From assembly GCA_903897925.1 (NCBI GenBank), contig CAIUDG010000111.1, positions 1 through 56,184 on the forward strand: 56,184 nucleotides of DNA. The letters run 5' to 3'. A program made the translations under genes and the position numbers. A model generated the notes under the pieces. That model searched no databases, was not told the DNA's origin, and was given only the letters and a program-made list of their open reading frames with translations. This DNA comes from an uncultured beta proteobacterium (lineage in GTDB: Bacteria > Pseudomonadota > Gammaproteobacteria > Burkholderiales > Burkholderiaceae_C). Each line of letters begins with the position of its first letter. Within the stretch, counting starts at the first letter, position 1. Positions 55,867 through 56,184 of the stretch are shown piece by piece.

Positions 55867-56184
55867 GGCGGGATTATCTCCGCGCCCGTAAAACTTTGTC
55901 GTGGCAGGGCGCCTGGCTATTCGCTGCGCGTCCGCGCGGGTTCGTTCGTGCTGCATTGTTGGCGTTTGCTGGGTTGCGCGCCTGCTTTTGGTCTTTGCCT
56001 CCTGCTTTATTGGCGTTCGTTGCGTTGCTTTGCGCGTCGGCATTGGTTTCTTCCTGCTACGGTATTGGCGTTCGTTGCGTTGCGCGTCCGCGGGTGGGCG
56101 AGGACTGACGAAGCGGGCACCCGTTCTACGGTCCACGCTCGCTGACCAGCACTTATGGGAAACCTACCGCACTTCACAAACACC
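55867..56184. repeat. 318-bp gene-free end of window with degenerate repeats
   Basis: No gene is seen. TATTGGCGTTCGTTGCGTTGC occurs in part at 56008-56028 and again at 56063-56083, 55 bases apart, and looser versions (GTTGGCGTTTGCTGGGTTGCG) lie from 55957. CTGCGCGTCCGCG-like words recur. The plus strand is T- and G-rich. It could be a decayed tandem repeat in the leader of the minus-strand rlhA-like gene. The last 48 bases have nothing that I can name. Confidence 0.65.

Noticed and set aside
55867..56136. A 90-residue N-terminal extension of the rlhA-like protein.
   Set aside because: It is low-complexity, coded by degenerate repeats, and the family starts at ATG 55866, which has its own ribosome site.

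Overview
The window looks like a chromosomal segment of a betaproteobacterium of the order Burkholderiales, most likely Oxalobacteraceae or a close relative. The evidence is gene content and order: rlmH-maf-rng, tolB-pal-cpoB-tcdA next to a tRNA-Lys pair, dapC-dapD-pilU-dapE-prmB, smc-zipA-ligA-def, map-glnD divergent from purL. It is also high in G+C (73% in one hand-counted housekeeping line). No phage genes, transposases, integrases, CRISPR arrays or rRNA genes were seen. The genus is inferred, not shown.

Region 1 (1-2111) holds the last codons of rlmH, then maf and rng. Region 2 (2131-21535) is a surface-glycan locus, predicted to build and export a lipooligosaccharide. Its left, plus-strand part carries a double-domain glycosyltransferase, a predicted sugar O-methyltransferase, a GT11 fucosyltransferase, a GT2 enzyme, a CgeB-like glycosyltransferase, an unrecognised protein, a WavE-family protein, a first MsbA and a second WavE-family protein. 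Its right, minus-strand part reads from 20616 down to 13338 as one tightly packed nine-gene operon. The order is WaaE-like glycosyltransferase, a second MsbA, polysaccharide deacetylase, DUF6492 protein, GDPD-like phosphodiesterase, HAD phosphatase, nucleotidyltransferase, cupin, nucleotidyltransferase. The last five look like a pathway that makes a nucleotide-activated small molecule for decorating the glycan; I cannot name its product. Wzx, Wzy and WaaL are absent, so a non-polymerised core-type glycan exported by MsbA is the simplest reading. The locus has patches near 40-47% G+C. A run of nine C residues lies in codons 4-6 of the second msbA.

Region 3 (21546-25280) has tolB-pal-cpoB-tcdA, then tRNA-Lys(TTT), tRNA-Lys(CTT) and a strong terminator. 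tolQRA is not in the window, so the Tol-Pal genes are split, with tolB just behind a glycosyltransferase. Region 4 (25359-33166) has a 46-residue membrane peptide, a DUF4156 lipoprotein, an ABC-F ATPase, prmB and the lysine/diaminopimelate genes dapE, dapD and dapC, with a pilus-retraction ATPase gene among them.

Region 5 (33269-41358) has an orphan Hpt/receiver pair, then smc, zipA, ligA and def. Between def and the next convergent gene lies a 168-bp imperfect palindrome. Region 6 (41560-56184) has an unrecognised 269-residue protein, a chemoreceptor, glnD, map, purL, a DUF4153 membrane protein and a U32 peptidase-family protein (RlhA-like). It ends in about 320 gene-free bases with degenerate repeats.

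The strongest candidates for something undescribed are the five-gene activation module with its own MsbA (possibly phase-variable), the 168-bp palindrome, and the kinase-less Hpt/receiver pair in front of smc.
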